Of a stretch of DNA of 64,000 nucleotides, positions 9,817 through 21,146 are shown piece after piece. Source of the stretch: Sabethes cyaneus (Eukaryota; Arthropoda; Insecta; Diptera; Culicidae); contig NC_071353.1 of the NCBI RefSeq assembly GCF_943734655.1, forward strand, positions 81,875,104 to 81,939,103, in the 5' to 3' direction. The position numbers and the translations under genes are program-made. Every line of letters begins with the position of its first letter. Position 1 is the first letter of the stretch. The notes under the pieces were generated by a model. The model was given only the letters and a program-made list of their open reading frames with translations. It was not told the origin of the DNA and made no database searches.

Positions 9817-11769
9817 TGAAACAGGTCCGCCTGCTCGCTACCCGATTAATAAGCGGGTGGCTTAAGCGCCACTCTCCAAAGGAGAGACCATCCACCGAGA
9901 TTAACGGTTGCCCAGCCTGAGACCCTCGCAGGGAGAGGTTCACTTTTATCCCGAGTTCGGGAAGGGAAGCGGGTTGGCAGACTTAAACACGTGACGCTAT
10001 ACTCCGTATCGCTACACGTCAGAGAACTTTACCTACAGTACAACCTGGCACTTAAAAACCACAGTTTTTGAATTCACGCAAGACAGCAAAAGGGACGGGG
10101 TTTATCATCACTGGCCGAGTCCAGTTTCCACCTAAAAATGACCGCAAAATGATTGAAGAGAGCCCTTGGCTGATTTCGGAGTCAGCTGCCCCAGTAGAAA
10201 AATACCCAAAAACTACTAGAAAACGAAAACCGAACACATGAAAAGATCCCTTTCAAACCGACTGCAAGGTTCGTCACATAAACTTAAATGCTCGCTTCTG
10301 GTTTACTACGATAGCTTTATATGGAGAGTAGCATTTTCCAAACAATTCGCATTGGTAACGTTTTATTCATTGGGTTTTTACAAATACATCTTTCCCTAGG
10401 CCTATTCATTTCAATCTATCCTTTCCCATCTTCCTTCTGTTCTAGCTAGCGGTGTGTGCAAAAAAAAGAACGTACGTTCGCTGTGCGGTGCGGTGGGTTG
10501 CTACCAACCGGCTGCTGTTGGTTTGGTTAGGGTCTCGGCCCTATAATAGTCACATGCGCATGGACAATAAATGTAAAAAGTGTACTCACTCATAACCCGG
10601 GGTTTACATGAGGTTTACCGTCGCTGCTTGGTGGTTCAGGTTGTTTAACAAAATGGCGGGGTCGCCATCGCTATCCTGGGCAATACGCGATCTATCTGAT
10701 CCGCGCCACGCGGATCCCAAAAATGACTCTCCTGCTGCTGACGACGCACGGCGTGCGAAATTGGCTGCTTTCTACTCGACGCTAGTTGTTTGCTGTGTGT
10801 TGGGTGCTGCCGATTGCTGTTCGGCCAGCCTATCCCGTACAGGGCGCAAATTGACGACGCTACCCTCGTCCGGCGTTGTAGCGGGCCGGGAAAACTTGAA
10901 GCTGACGGTGGGGTCCGAAGAAGTCGCTGACAATGTAACGCGGTGTCGATGATGTGTTCCGTGGTGAATCTAACATCACAAATTTAAAGAAAAAACCACA
11001 CGCAATTTTACGCACACCGCCTTATGGCAAAAATAGGTGCCCTACCTCTCGCAGCACACTTGCAGGCACGAACTGCGGTCGCACACGGGTAGCACTTTTA
11101 AAAAGCGAAACGTTCTATCACTGCCTATCTATGGGAAAGGGAAAAACTGCTTATCTGGCTAGAAAAAAGATATCTTCATGCGTTTCACTACCTTTGCTTT
11201 CAAATCACGTCGCGAGTTAAATTTACTCCTGCCTCTTCCACAGGTCAGATCAAAGTGTAAGATCAGGACAAGGTGATCCTCAGATAACCGTCCTTGATCG
11301 AAACCTGCCTAACGAAATTCTTTATCGCTGTGTTCGAAAGTACGAAGTTGCATTTTCGGTTAAAGCAATCTTCTTCTAGCGCACGGCTTGCATCTTGTCA
11401 ACCCGACCAACCCCCCAAGGTTAGAGAGCAAAGTGAAACACTCTCCCGATTGCGGGCGGGTCATCAGCCTTTATCGACAGGTCAACCTCCTCGATCGAGT
11501 TAGCGATGATAGGCAAATTAGGCAACGTAAGCGAGCGTCTGGGATATCATTCTGATAGCAGCACGTATGCCAATTTGATTTGATTTTGTGAGTCGGCGCG
11601 CGGTATTGCCGACCACAGATTTTTATTGAAAATTTACTTGGAAAGGTAGCGAAATGAAAAATGAATTAATATTTAAATTTACAAATAATACTAACAATAC
11701 TAATTATTGAATTTTGGCAAATATTAAATTAATTCTAATTACTATATATATATATGTGAGTTCGTTACA
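9817..11769 (-). repeat. Gypsy-2 3' LTR
   Basis: 1953 bp, starting TGTAACGAACTC at 11769 on the minus strand and ending CTGTTTCA at 9817. It differs from 22552-24514 at only a few substitutions and short indels (for example a longer A-run and an 8-9 base gap in the other copy). A 114-codon plus-strand ORF at 10608-10952 is shared by both LTRs but resembles no protein. Confidence 0.9.
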
Positions 11770-11783
11770 TCATTCCCTACTAA
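11770..11783 (-). promoter_or_regulatory. Gypsy-2 polypurine tract
   Basis: The minus strand reads TAGTAGGGAATGA immediately before the LTR start at 11769. It is a modest purine tract at the expected site. Confidence 0.6.
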
Positions 11784-12857
11784 AAAGTAAGAAAATTTGA
11801 TTGGAATTGCCAGGGATCTGACAATGGCCAATCAAATTTTCGTAGGCCACAGTCTTATTCCAAGAAAAATCCTTTCAATTTCGGGGTCATATATTGTCAT
11901 TGCCAAAAGTGAATTGGCTCAATCTCTATTTACAGCACTCTGTTCATTACCAACAGAGCCTGCCACTGACCATCAACGACCGGTCAGTCTCCGGTCTCCA
12001 GCGAAAATTTACACGAGATTATTTCAAGAATTGACTGTGAACCCAACGTTTCTGTCTAAATTGCCCGGAAAATCAAATAATCCTAGAAAAGCGTTCAAAA
12101 CAGTTGATTGTTAACGACTGAAGAACCTCTTTCATTCATCCAGACATTCATTCCATTCATACTAACATTCAGCATGTACAATACTGAGCTTCCACTCAAA
12201 GCTGTCGACAAGCTTCGAGCAAGCTCAAAAAAAAAACCATTAGACTGAAGACTATCTTCTACACCTGGACGAACCGATAAATGAAGACAGTCTCCCTAAA
12301 TAATCGCCTACGCGAAAACATACTAGCAGGTCCAGCATGCAATCCTTCCCCAGCACGAAGCGAGATTGCAGGATGCAGCTCTCCCCACCAAAAGCCACTG
12401 TTCCTATTCGTAATTCGCTACCGCAGAGAAACATTCCTACGATTTAGGCTTATTACGAACTCGGAACGAAAATGCTCCTAAAGAGAATTTTTAAACACCG
12501 GAAAAAACTGATAACAAAATTCCCTTAGAAAATAATTACGTAAAATAAACGACACATTCAAACACCCTTCCGTGAGTATCAAAATCCCACTCCAGCATAC
12601 CCACTGCTATAGCCTTTTCCACAATTGCTCTTCAGCCCGTTCAATCAACTGTCAACCAAATGTAAACAACCTTGAACTTGACCGCGTGTGCAACGAAACG
12701 ATAGTAAAATTTAGAACCGTGTTCGCGTTTGTAGTGTTTTTAATTGGAAACCACCGTTTGTTTTCCAAAAATTAGTTGAAAATAGTTTATTGTGTGTGCT
12801 TGGCTGTACTTAAAGTGAACCGAGGAGAGTAAAACTGTGTTTATCGTTATCTATTGG
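11784..12857. other. Gypsy-2 spacer between pol and 3' LTR
   Basis: In Osvaldo/Ulysses-type elements this position can hold an env-like gene. No minus-strand env-like ORF, signal peptide or long hydrophobic segment was seen. Plus-strand frames at 11797-12114 and 12281-12481 are without recognisable features. Confidence 0.4.
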
Positions 12858-13152
12858 ATGTAAGTTGGTTTGTTTTTGCTTTTTTTTTAGGTGCATCGAG
12901 TGCAACGGTTGGCTGCTGTGTGGTACCGTGGCTTGGAAAGCCAACTATTTCGACGATGTGGGGAGCATAAAAGGAGGTGACTACAAAAACTCTTCACTAT
13001 TAGAGGTAAGCAACATAATTTATGCAGAATATTTATAAACTAATTTATTAATTTTTGATTACCAGAGGAATTATGGATCCCTGCGAACCAGGAACCATAC
13101 GAAAAAAAACTACTGGATCTGCTGGGACTACGAAACGAACTTACACTTCTAA
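12858..13152 (+). CDS. Putative spliced antisense ORF inside gypsy-2 (67 codons)
   Basis: On the plus strand, opposite to gypsy-2, three intron-like segments have canonical ends: 12860-12890 (GTAAGT...TTTTTTTTAG, only 31 nt), 13006-13065 (GTAAGC...ACCAG, 60 nt) and 13157-13220 (GTAAGC...TTCTAG, 64 nt). Joining exon ends 12858-12859, 12891-13005 and 13066-13152 creates an ATG across the first junction (AT|G) and a frame open to TAA at 13150-13152. The third intron lies after the stop. The protein would begin MCIECNGWLLCG and is lysine- and asparagine-rich later. No family is recognised. The 31-nt first intron is shorter than usual dipteran introns and weakens the model. Confidence 0.35.
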
Positions 13153-13397
13153 AAAGGTAAGCAAAAATTGTATTTGTAAGATAAAGCCTACAACTAATTA
13201 TTAAATATTTACAATTCTAGAAACAAATCTGGGAAAAAACTACAAAAAAAAGAAATGGACTAACATCTATAATATTTATAATATAACCATCTGAACATGT
13301 ACAATGCGGCAAATATTCCTCCAGAAGGGAGAAGGTATGCAGAATGGTCTCAACCACCGAGGGAAAAAGCGTGAGGAACTATTATCTAGATTTAAGA

Positions 13398-13813
13398 CTA
13401 ATATAGTGTAACTACTAATACTAATTTAGGCTCGTATTTTGGAGCTAATTTCTTGCAAAACCCCTTCTCCTTATCTGAAAGTTCAAAAGTCTGCTTCCAT
13501 ACTCTTTCCCCCATGTCGTATGTTGCACATTGAGCGTTAGACCGAAGGTTGTAGGTTTTGGCGTGTTTCTGGTACGCAGCTGCCAGGTTCGTTTTGACCT
13601 CTTCGAACACTTTCTTCCTCTCCTCTTTCGCATTCCCTTTTTCCCCGCTTGGTTCGTAATTGTCTCTTATCCAGCTGTATTCCCGACCGTCAGACACTTT
13701 GTTTCGACCGAATACTACGAAGTAGGGATCGTACTTCGTAGAGTCATGTACTGCTGTTCTGATTGCATCTGCAATCAGCTGGATGTTGTCGGCCCAATGG
13801 CTGTGGTCCTTTT
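13398..13813 (-). pseudogene. Gypsy-2 integrase C-terminal part
   Basis: Reading leftwards from the insertion junction, the frame encodes DHSHWADNIQ, YFVVFGRNKV and a basic C-terminal region (about 140 residues) ending at 13398. These are the post-catalytic segments of a Ty3/gypsy integrase. It continues the core at 14875-15218 once the element 13814-14870 is discounted. Confidence 0.8.
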
Positions 13814-14870
13814 GACGTAGGACTACGTCTTACGGCAAGTTTTGAGATAGGGTGTCATCCCAAAAAATCGAAAAATGCGAGCGTCACGAAAAATGAAAGG
13901 TTTTGAGCGCTAATAGCTCAGCGGTTTTCCTATCGATTTTCAATATTCTTACACCAATCGATCGGAAAATCTTCTAAGAATTGACCCAAATGAAGAAAAG
14001 TATGGATTCTTGATGTTGAACTATTGAAAAATTGAAAATAATGAACCTATGTTTTACCAGAATTCCCGCTTCGTGATTGGTTGGAAGATTCTTTGGGATG
14101 ATCTAAACCTATACCAATTTGATATCTGTGCTTGGGAAGTAAGCCAAAACAAGTGACCAAGTTTCCTCATTTCAACAAGATTTTTTAACAGCGCGGTTAA
14201 ACCTAGACCATTTTGATGTCCTTGTTTGGGAAGTACGCCAGAAAGAGTAACAAAGCCCCCTCGTGCCAATAGATTTCTTACGAACGCGATTAAACCTAGT
14301 CCAATTTGATGTCTGTGTTAGGGAAGTGTGCCAGAAAAAATGACACAAGTTCGTTGTCCCAACAGATCGCAAATTCTTTACAGCGAGCCGATTAAACCTC
14401 GGCGAATTTGATATCTGTGTTGGAAAAATGTGCTACAGCTGTAGTGTTCGGTTATAATACGACTCTGTATGAATACGCATGCTTACCGTTTCATTAGAAG
14501 TGTACTGAAAAGATGTGCTGTTGATAAAATAGGATTGAATTGGTAAAATCCCTTCAACGTGGGGAACCATGGGTAATAAAAACAATCTTTAATTTCAGTA
14601 AGGTAGCAGGAAAGCAATAGTTTGTGTTCTTGATTTTGTTAAATTGTTTTCAAATGCACAATTTTTTGAGAATTGAACGTATGCAATGTTACTACTTTGA
14701 TAAATGTTACATACAACGCATATAGAATGCATATATGTTGCATATAGCATGTATACATGAAGAATCGAATGATTACAAGCATGAATACATGCTACTATCA
14801 CTACAAAGAGACTTACGTAGTCCTGCGTCACCTATATATGCGGTCGTGTCTTGTACACAACCCCTCTGAT
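13814..14870 (-). mobile_element. Inverted-repeat element with internal 110-bp minisatellite
   Basis: The insertion interrupts gypsy-2 integrase. The left end reads GACGTAGGACTACGTC (13814-13829); the right end carries GTAGTCCTGCGTC (14817-14829), followed by about 40 bp (GCGGTCGTGTCTTGTACAC, ACAACCCC). The same terminal grammar is present at 81-1174. The interior has four diverged direct repeats of about 105-115 bp (14060-14440) sharing TTAAACCTA, CAATTTGATGTCTGTGTT and GCCAGAAA words. No transposase is visible. The T-rich target hides the exact duplication. Confidence 0.6.
14060..14440. repeat. Minisatellite, about 4 units of 105-115 bp
   Basis: Successive units share a TTAAACCTAG-type word, an (A/T)TTTGATNTCTGTG word, GGGAAGT and a GCCA(G/A)AA word, each diverged from the next. 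The array lies within the element inserted in gypsy-2 integrase. Confidence 0.65.
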
Positions 14871-14874
14871 TTTT

Positions 14875-15693
14875 TTTATCGTTGCGCGAATAGCTGTGGT
14901 AATGACGCGATTCACCCTCTCGGTGTTGTTTACCTGGGGGTGGTAAGCGGGTGTGAGCCAGTGGGTGACGTGGTACGAATCGAGCAGCGCTTTAAAAGCT
15001 TTCGATACGAACTGTGAGCCGTTGTCCGTTAACATTATTTCCGGTACACCAAACAGACGGAAGATCATGTTCTCGACAAACTCTACTAGTGAGTTTGCCT
15101 TAGCTTCGCGAAAGGGTTGTACCAGAACAAACTTGCTGAACACGTCGGTGGCAACTAACAGGCACGTGTGGCGATTCCGCCCAGAGGGAGGCAATGGGCC
15201 AACGTAATCAAGTGTCACGAATTACCATGGATATTGCACCGGTTTTTGAATTCCCATTGGTGGGGTGACATTTGTGTTCCCCGCTTTGCTCGATTGACAT
15301 TTCATGCATCCTTGACAAAACTTTCGGATGTCTTCATTCATTTTTGGCCAATAGAAGTGCTGTTTTAACGCCGCTAATGTCTTTGCGAATCCAAAGTGAG
15401 CTCTCCCGTGTTTCTTCTGCATGATTTCATTGCGCTGTCCCCTTGGCGGGCAATATTTCCACGCGAACCGTGGGTCACTTTGTCGATTTGAGCCTTTAAC
15501 GTACCGATACAACTTATCGTCTATTATCCGCCAGTCACTATTTTTAGCGGGTTCTGCTCGAATTTTCTCCATCAACTCGTCTTGCTCCGGATCAAAGTGT
15601 GCTACTGAAATCGTATCTACCTCCACAGCTCGTGACAAATAGTCGGCGAGAATGTTGCTCTTTCCCTTTCGGTACTCGAGGTCAAAATCGTAA
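14875..15693 (-). pseudogene. Gypsy-2 RNase H end and integrase core
   Basis: From right to left: YRKGKSNILADYLSRAV (RNase H end), an HHCC zinc-binding segment (HGRAHFG...CMKCQSSK), then the core with LDYVGPLPPS, LTDNGSQF and NNTERVNR, supplying D, D and E. A single in-frame TAA at 15222-15224 (between QYPW and the FVTLDYVG stretch, likely CAA to TAA) splits the frame. The neighbouring insertions lie before and after it. Confidence 0.85.
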
Positions 15694-16439
15694 TAGACTA
15701 ATCTCAAGATTTTAGTCTTGACCTTGGAATGAGGTCATACATATATTTAATATTTTTTGAAACGATGGTTCTACAATTGATGAAGGGACGGTAGGGGAAA
15801 GAAATGAAAAATTTTTTTTTTTTTTGGTGAAGGAGGGGGAAGAGCGGAAAGGGAAGGGGGGGGGGTATTGGTAGCTATGCTTGACAAGTAGTCATTTTGA
15901 CTCCTACCTTTTGTCCAATGCTGGAAGGTGCATGAGTCGAACCAAGCTGTAATCTGAGATTATAACCGGATTCGAACCCACAACACCCTCCAGGGCATGT
16001 GGTTCGCTGGTACTTGTACCTTGTACTTGTACTTCTCGCTCGGTGGTAATCTGCAATTGATGTAGGAAGCGGCACAATATGTGTCGATAACCCAACCTAA
16101 CGCGTCGCTATCCTTGAGAAGTGGATTTTGCGGTCTCCTTTTGTCCAGCGCCTCTATGGTTCAAAGGTACAAGTACCAGCGAACCACATGCCCTGGAGGG
16201 TGTTGTGGGTTCGAATCCGGTTATAATCTCAGATTACAGCTTGGTTCGACTCATGCACCTTCCAGCATTGGACAAAAGGTAGGAGTCAAAATGACTACTT
16301 GTCAAGCATAGCTACCAATACCCCCCCCCCCCCCCCCTTCCCTTTCCGCTCTTCCCCCTCCTTCACCAAAAAAAAAAAATTTTCATTTCTTTCCCCTACC
16401 GTCCCTTCATCAATTGTAGAACCATCGTTTCAAAAAATA
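15694..16439. mobile_element. Inverted SINE-like dimer in gypsy-2 RNase H
   Basis: The 746-bp insertion has a perfect 12-bp duplication TCAAAATCGTAA (15682-15693 and 16440-16451). Two nearly identical arms of about 270 bp (15750-16019 and 16166-16440) face each other across an about 145-bp loop. Each arm has a tRNA-type B box (GGTTCGAATCC, 16208-16218), and an A-box-like TGGTTCAAAGG lies at 16157-16167, 40 bp before it. The left side carries an extra about 56 bp, so the element is not symmetric. The poly-C/G and poly-A tracts in the arms are mirror images. Confidence 0.75.
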
Positions 16440-18472
16440 TCAAAATCGTAAGCCTGTATGTGAAGTGCCCATCTAAGAAGTTTAGCGTTTCCGGTCTCTG
16501 TACCTAGATTGAAGAGCCACAGCAGACTTCTGGCATCAGTTACTACTCGAAACTTCGTTCCTTCAACGTAGTGCCGGAAGTGGTGGATAGCGGACAATAC
16601 CCCTAGGCATTCTTTTTCTACTGCTGCATATCGACGTTGTGTTCGGTTTAGCTTTTTGCTGAAATAGCTAATAACACGCGTTTCTCCTTCTTGCTCTTGA
16701 ATCAATGCCGCTCCGACGGCTCGATCAGACGCATCCGACTCGATAGTGAACTTTTTTGTAAAGTCCGGGTTTCCCAGAATTGGCGCTGACGTTAGCACCG
16801 ACTTCAGTTCGTTAAACGCATCCTCCGCTTCTTTCGTCCATGTAAACCGTTTGTGCTCCTTAGACAATAAGTCCGTAATGGGGGCCGTGATTTTACTATA
16901 GTTTTGTATAAACCTCTGGTAAAATCCGGCTAACCCCATTAACCTCCGAATGTCCTGCTGCGACTTGGGCCTCGCATAATTTAAAATCGGTTCAATTCTG
17001 CTGCTGTCTATCGCTACTCCGTGCTCGTTTAACAGGTATCCCAAATACACAACCTGTTTGCGGCAAAAACGAGATTTATCGAGCGATATTGTCAGATTTG
17101 CCTTTCGTAATCTTTCAGTTACAATCTTTAAGAGTTTTAAATGCTCTTTGAAGGTTTCTGACGCGATCACTATGTCGTCTAGGTACACAAATACCTTCGG
17201 TTCCAGGTCGAAGCCTAAAACCTTAGCCATTAGACGGGACATAGTGAACGGTGCGTTCGTTAATCCAAATGGCAACACCTTGAAGCGGAAAACACCTTCA
17301 GCGGTTCGGAATGCTGTCAAATTGCGACTGCCTTCTTCCAGTGGAATTTGGAAATAGGCGTCTTTGAGGTCGATCACCGAGAAATATCTTGCCTTTTCCA
17401 ATCGATGAAATATGTCTTGCATATTTTTCATTGGATAGGTATCTTTAATGGTCAGTTTGTTAATCTTCCTCGAATCTAGACAAACACGTACTTTGCCATT
17501 CTTTTTTAGAACCGGCACTAACGGGTTTGTCCATTCTGACTGGCATTCCTCAATCGCGTCCAATTTCCGAAACCGTTCCAGTTCCGCGTTCACCGCCGTT
17601 TGTACGTACGGTGAGCACTTGTAAACCGGGGGATTACGCGGTATGGCGCCTTCCTTCAACGTTATCTTGTGCTCTATCAGGTGTGTTCGACCCAATACTC
17701 CAGTAGATGTAAGTTCGAAGGTCTTGATTACGTCTAGCAGATTTCTACGTTCTTCCGCGGATAAATTATGCTCTGTTTCTATCGCGTCCGGATCCAGTGT
17801 GGATTCGGTCGGCCCTTCGTATACTGGAATGTCGAGAGTATCGTCCTCTTCGTCTACTATCTGCACGTTACTATCACCCGGTTCGACTGTGAAACACAAC
17901 TGTGTGTTTGTAGTTTGAATTACCGTTTCTAACTCCTCTGGCCCGCACCCCAAGTCGATCATGGGTTTAATGTTAAACGCGTCCCAAAAATCTGCACCTA
18001 AAATCAGCTGTCGGGAGATTTCCGGGACCACGATTATTTGAATGACTTTTGTCACATTTTTGTACGTCAACGGCAGATTTAAACTGCCAAGACATTCATA
18101 ATTTGTTCCATCAGCGGTGGATACCCGTATCGCTGCTGGCTGAATTTGTAAACTAAATCGATTTATTATGTCGAGAGAGTTCAGAATGCTGATGCCCGCT
18201 CCGGAATCGAGTAAAGCTTCTATTTCGGCATCGAATATTTTAATTTTGATGTGCGGGCATTTGCTGACTTGGATCTTAATATGGCAGACTTGTGTGAGCG
18301 GGTCAAATTGTAATGCATTGAGCGTGCTGTCGGGAATTTTATTTTTCGTCGGGATGAACGAATTCCCGGGTTCCCATCCCGTTTCCCTGCTGCCGATAGT
18401 TGGCGTTGGGGTCCGCCTTTGCGGTACAGCGTTCGCAATTACGGATCGTCCTCCCCAAACTCCCACAGCCAT
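16440..18472 (-). CDS. Gypsy-2 protease, reverse transcriptase and RNase H
   Basis: An open frame of about 675 residues. The protease motif ALLDSGAGISIL is near residue 90 and LILGADFWDAF near 155. The RT spans about 290-500 with VCLDSRKINKLT, FSVIDLKDAYFQIPL, VLPFGLTNAPF and the catalytic VYLDDIVIA. RNase H starts near 585 (ESDASDRAVGAALIQ, YAAVEKECLGVLSAI). The end is cut by the SINE-like dimer. The frame overlaps gag (18339-18472) in the +1 frame, consistent with a Gag-Pol frameshift or a mutation. No internal stop is seen. Confidence 0.9.
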
Positions 18473-19540
18473 AACAGAAAATCAGCTTCGGCTTCACGCA
18501 CTGTCGCCAAGCATGTCCCATTTCTTGACAATTCCAGCAGGCTCCTAGCGAATTCGACTGAGCCTGTTGTCCTACTGCTGTGTGAAGCTCTCTAGTTGGT
18601 CGAAGACTAGGCCTCCCATTCAACCTCATCTGTTCGCCGTTACTTCGACCCTGAACTGCATTAATCGATGCTTCTTGTTCCATTTCACTGTCGCTGTACT
18701 CGGCCTCGATTTGGTTAACTGGACGGCGAATCGGTCCCTCTGAAATCTGCTGAAGTTGTGGATCTGCTGCGTCAATTCTATGGTTCAGATTAATCAATTG
18801 CTGTAGGTCATTTACCTCCACAATTGATATTTTGGACCTGTAATGTTGACGCATATTGTCCCAAATCACCTCGAACTTCCGCCTTCTCGACAGCGGCTGG
18901 GACAGCATCCGATTTAGCTTCTCTATTTCGGAAACAAGAGCAATAAATGGCTCTCCGCGCTGTTGCCTGCGATCCTGAATTTTGGATCGTATCCCTTGGT
19001 CCATGTTTGGGTTCCCAAACCGGAAAGTTATACTGGCCTCAAATGCCTCCCATGTGTCCAGATCGTCCACGTACGTGAAGAACCAGTCCGATGCTGATCC
19101 TTCTAGCAGAATATGTATGTCCCTCAACAAAGCTCGCTTTGAAACCCCCTCTCTCTCCGCTAATTTCTTTGCTTTATACAAAAAGTTCTCCACCGACAAC
19201 ATTCTGGAATCTCCGCTGAACCGTAACTTCCACTTCTCTACTCGCCCGTAGCCTTCGGTCCGTCTGCGATGATGTCTTCCTCGATCCCCATCCTGACCAC
19301 GATGGTCGCTGTATCTAGCGGTCGAGTGTATCTCCGAGTCATCCGTGTCGCTTCTCTGTCTGTGGTCATTTCGCCGTAAACCGTGTGACCGCGGTACATC
19401 GCGTCGCCTATCGTCGTCACTCGAATCTGAATCCCTGTTCCGAATCTGGTACCTTGATGTTGGATTCCACTGACCATGTATCGGCTTGTTGCCTTCTTCG
19501 CGTCTGACTACGTATCCCTTCTGCTCAGCTGGGCTGGTAC
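18339..19540 (-). pseudogene. Gypsy-2 Gag, C-terminal two thirds
   Basis: A capsid-like region (WKLRFSGDSRMLSVENFLY, ASITFRFGNPN, RRRKFEVIWDNM) is followed by nucleocapsid knuckles. The first is canonical CCHC (CWNCQEMGHAWRQC). The second, CYGCGSLGRTIRNC, has arginine where the histidine should be. The N-terminal part is displaced to 21278-21963 by the Foldback-like insertion; the frame reading into that element encodes IRPFV-type repeats derived from its terminal repeats, not from Gag. Confidence 0.85.
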
Positions 19541-19694
19541 CGAATGGCCGAAACACAAATGGCCGAATCACGAATAGCCGAAATCCAAATGGCCGAATTT
19601 CAATAACAGTCACAGAAGGCCGAATCACGAATGGCCGAATCACGAAAGGCCGAATCACGAATGGCCGAATCACGAAAGGCCGAAATCGGAATGC
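19541..19694. repeat. Left terminal repeat array of the Foldback-like element
   Basis: Tandem variants of GGCCGAA(T/A)CACGAAT of 12-18 bp. The array is the inverted counterpart of 21147-21277, with the outermost 34 bp or so matching closely. Confidence 0.8.
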
Positions 19695-19797
19695 CTAAAT
19701 AACTATTCAATAAAAAACCATGAATTGGCAATTAGTTAACAAATAACTTTAATCAAACAAAAAACAAACTACTACTATTAAACAAACAAAACATGCT

Positions 19798-20261
19798 TTA
19801 CGAACGCCTTTGTTTAGCGCTTAATAAAAGCGCAACTGCGTCCACAAAATTTTTGCTGCTCATTTTGTGAGCATTAACACATTTCGAGTAGATTTTTTCG
19901 TCTATTTCTCGGCGCGAATTCGGAACATCCCCCTGAAGAATTCTAAGGATGTTCCCATCTATCGCCTTTTGCTCCACCCGCAGCTCAGTGATGATCGTGG
20001 TCATTGACAGGTGATGGAAACCAACAATGGTTGTCCATCGTTGATGCAATGCTTCCAAGCTGTTTGTGGTCCGCGGTAGCTTGTCAATGACGGCTTAAAA
20101 TTTGACCACAGAGTGGGGTGAAACAATGGCCTGTTGTTCCGGTTCCTCCCACTTATGTAAGTATTCCGAAAATATGTAAGGCAATTCTCCAATTCTTCAA
20201 GCATGGTTTCTTCCATCGCGTCGTACGCCTCCTGTATCCGATTTTGCGACAGAAAAGACAA
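19798..20261 (-). pseudogene. MULE-type transposase, C-terminal relic
   Basis: Two overlapping frames (20261-20001 and 20058-19798) read as one protein after a frameshift near 20050. The segments FRNTYISGRNRNNRPLFHP, LWSNFK and EALHQRWTTIVGFHHLSM followed by ITELRVEQKAI resemble the C-terminal part of insect FLYWCH-associated MULE transposases (typical pattern: P..W........T.N..E..H..F). The catalytic core upstream is deleted. Assignment is from remembered family pattern, not a search. Confidence 0.55.
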
Positions 20262-20451
20262 AGCCTAGATTTTTTATTACATTTATTTTTTTTATTACAT
20301 CAAATAAAAGTACTTTATCAACAAACTTGCAGCCGTTTTACCGCCATGAATATGTCTGTGTTGGTCGAGTAATGTTGTTTTAGTCCGCGTAAATTTAATT
20401 GTTTTATTATATTTTGGGTGAAATGAAAAAAGCATAAGATGCATTCCGCTT

Positions 20452-20589
20452 CTACTTGTTTTTATTGAATAGTATCCCATCAATGGAAAGCATCGGTTTT
20501 CCTCTCTGCGACAACACAATTTTAACGACTGGCGCACTTTCTTCGTTGTTGAAACCAGCAACATCGGATGAATCGCCGGATGCACTCAT
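20452..20589 (-). pseudogene. FLYWCH zinc-finger N-terminal relic
   Basis: ATG at 20589 opens 45 codons containing VKIVLSQRGKPMLSIDGILF, which fits the start of a FLYWCH domain (SxRGKxxLxxDGxxF). A TAG ends it at 20452, after which KRNASYAFF continues in frame. It lies upstream of the MULE C-terminal relic on the same strand, in the order expected for an insect FLYWCH-MULE transposase with its middle deleted. Confidence 0.5.
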
Positions 20590-21146
20590 TTTTCACAGGA
20601 CAACTACCAACTACCGTGCGGAAAGCAAACCGTGTTCAACAACAATGGACACAACTGTTGGCTTTGCTATGTGCGGTCAACAAAGATGGACACGGCGGGA
20701 TATTGAATGAAATGTTTCGGCCGCTTTAGTAATAGGGTAATAAACTTGTAGTTTACTGCATTTACTTCTTTATGAAAATCCATGACAGTAAGAATAAGAT
20801 TACAATTATAATATAAGCATATATCTACGGAAGATAATTTTCATACTGGTTTTTACCTCATATTTCTTGGTTATAAATACATCTTCATTATAAGGTGCGA
20901 GACGTATTTACCGTGTTAGTAGCAAATGTTTCTTAGATGATTCAGGGCGAGACGGCCGTAGGCCGCGAGTGTGCGCCGGTGACCCGCCGTCGGAAGCGCC
21001 GGCCACTGCGGGGGGGCAGCCCCGCGTTTTCCTAGGTTTACTGTCTATTAGGGATTATCCCTTAGTTAAGTCCGAACGAGCGGTAGCGAGTAAGGACAGC
21101 ATGTACCCAAGGTTTGCGCAGGTTGAAGGCTATGAATATTTTCGGT

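Noticed and set aside
10608..10952. 114-codon ORF conserved in both gypsy-2 LTRs (also 23348-23692)
   Set aside because: Conservation is explained by the recent LTR duplication; there is no domain, it is antisense to the element, and the diverged LTR3 copy breaks it.
11784..13397. env-like gene in gypsy-2
   Set aside because: No minus-strand ORF of useful length, signal peptide or transmembrane segment.
16157..16230. Possible tRNA gene
   Set aside because: A and B boxes are present, but no cloverleaf with acceptor stem and anticodon arm could be formed; it is better seen as a SINE-like promoter.
18339..19673. IRPFV-repeat N-terminus of a 444-codon Gag-like ORF
   Set aside because: Codons beyond 19540 come from the terminal array of the Foldback-like insertion, not from Gag.
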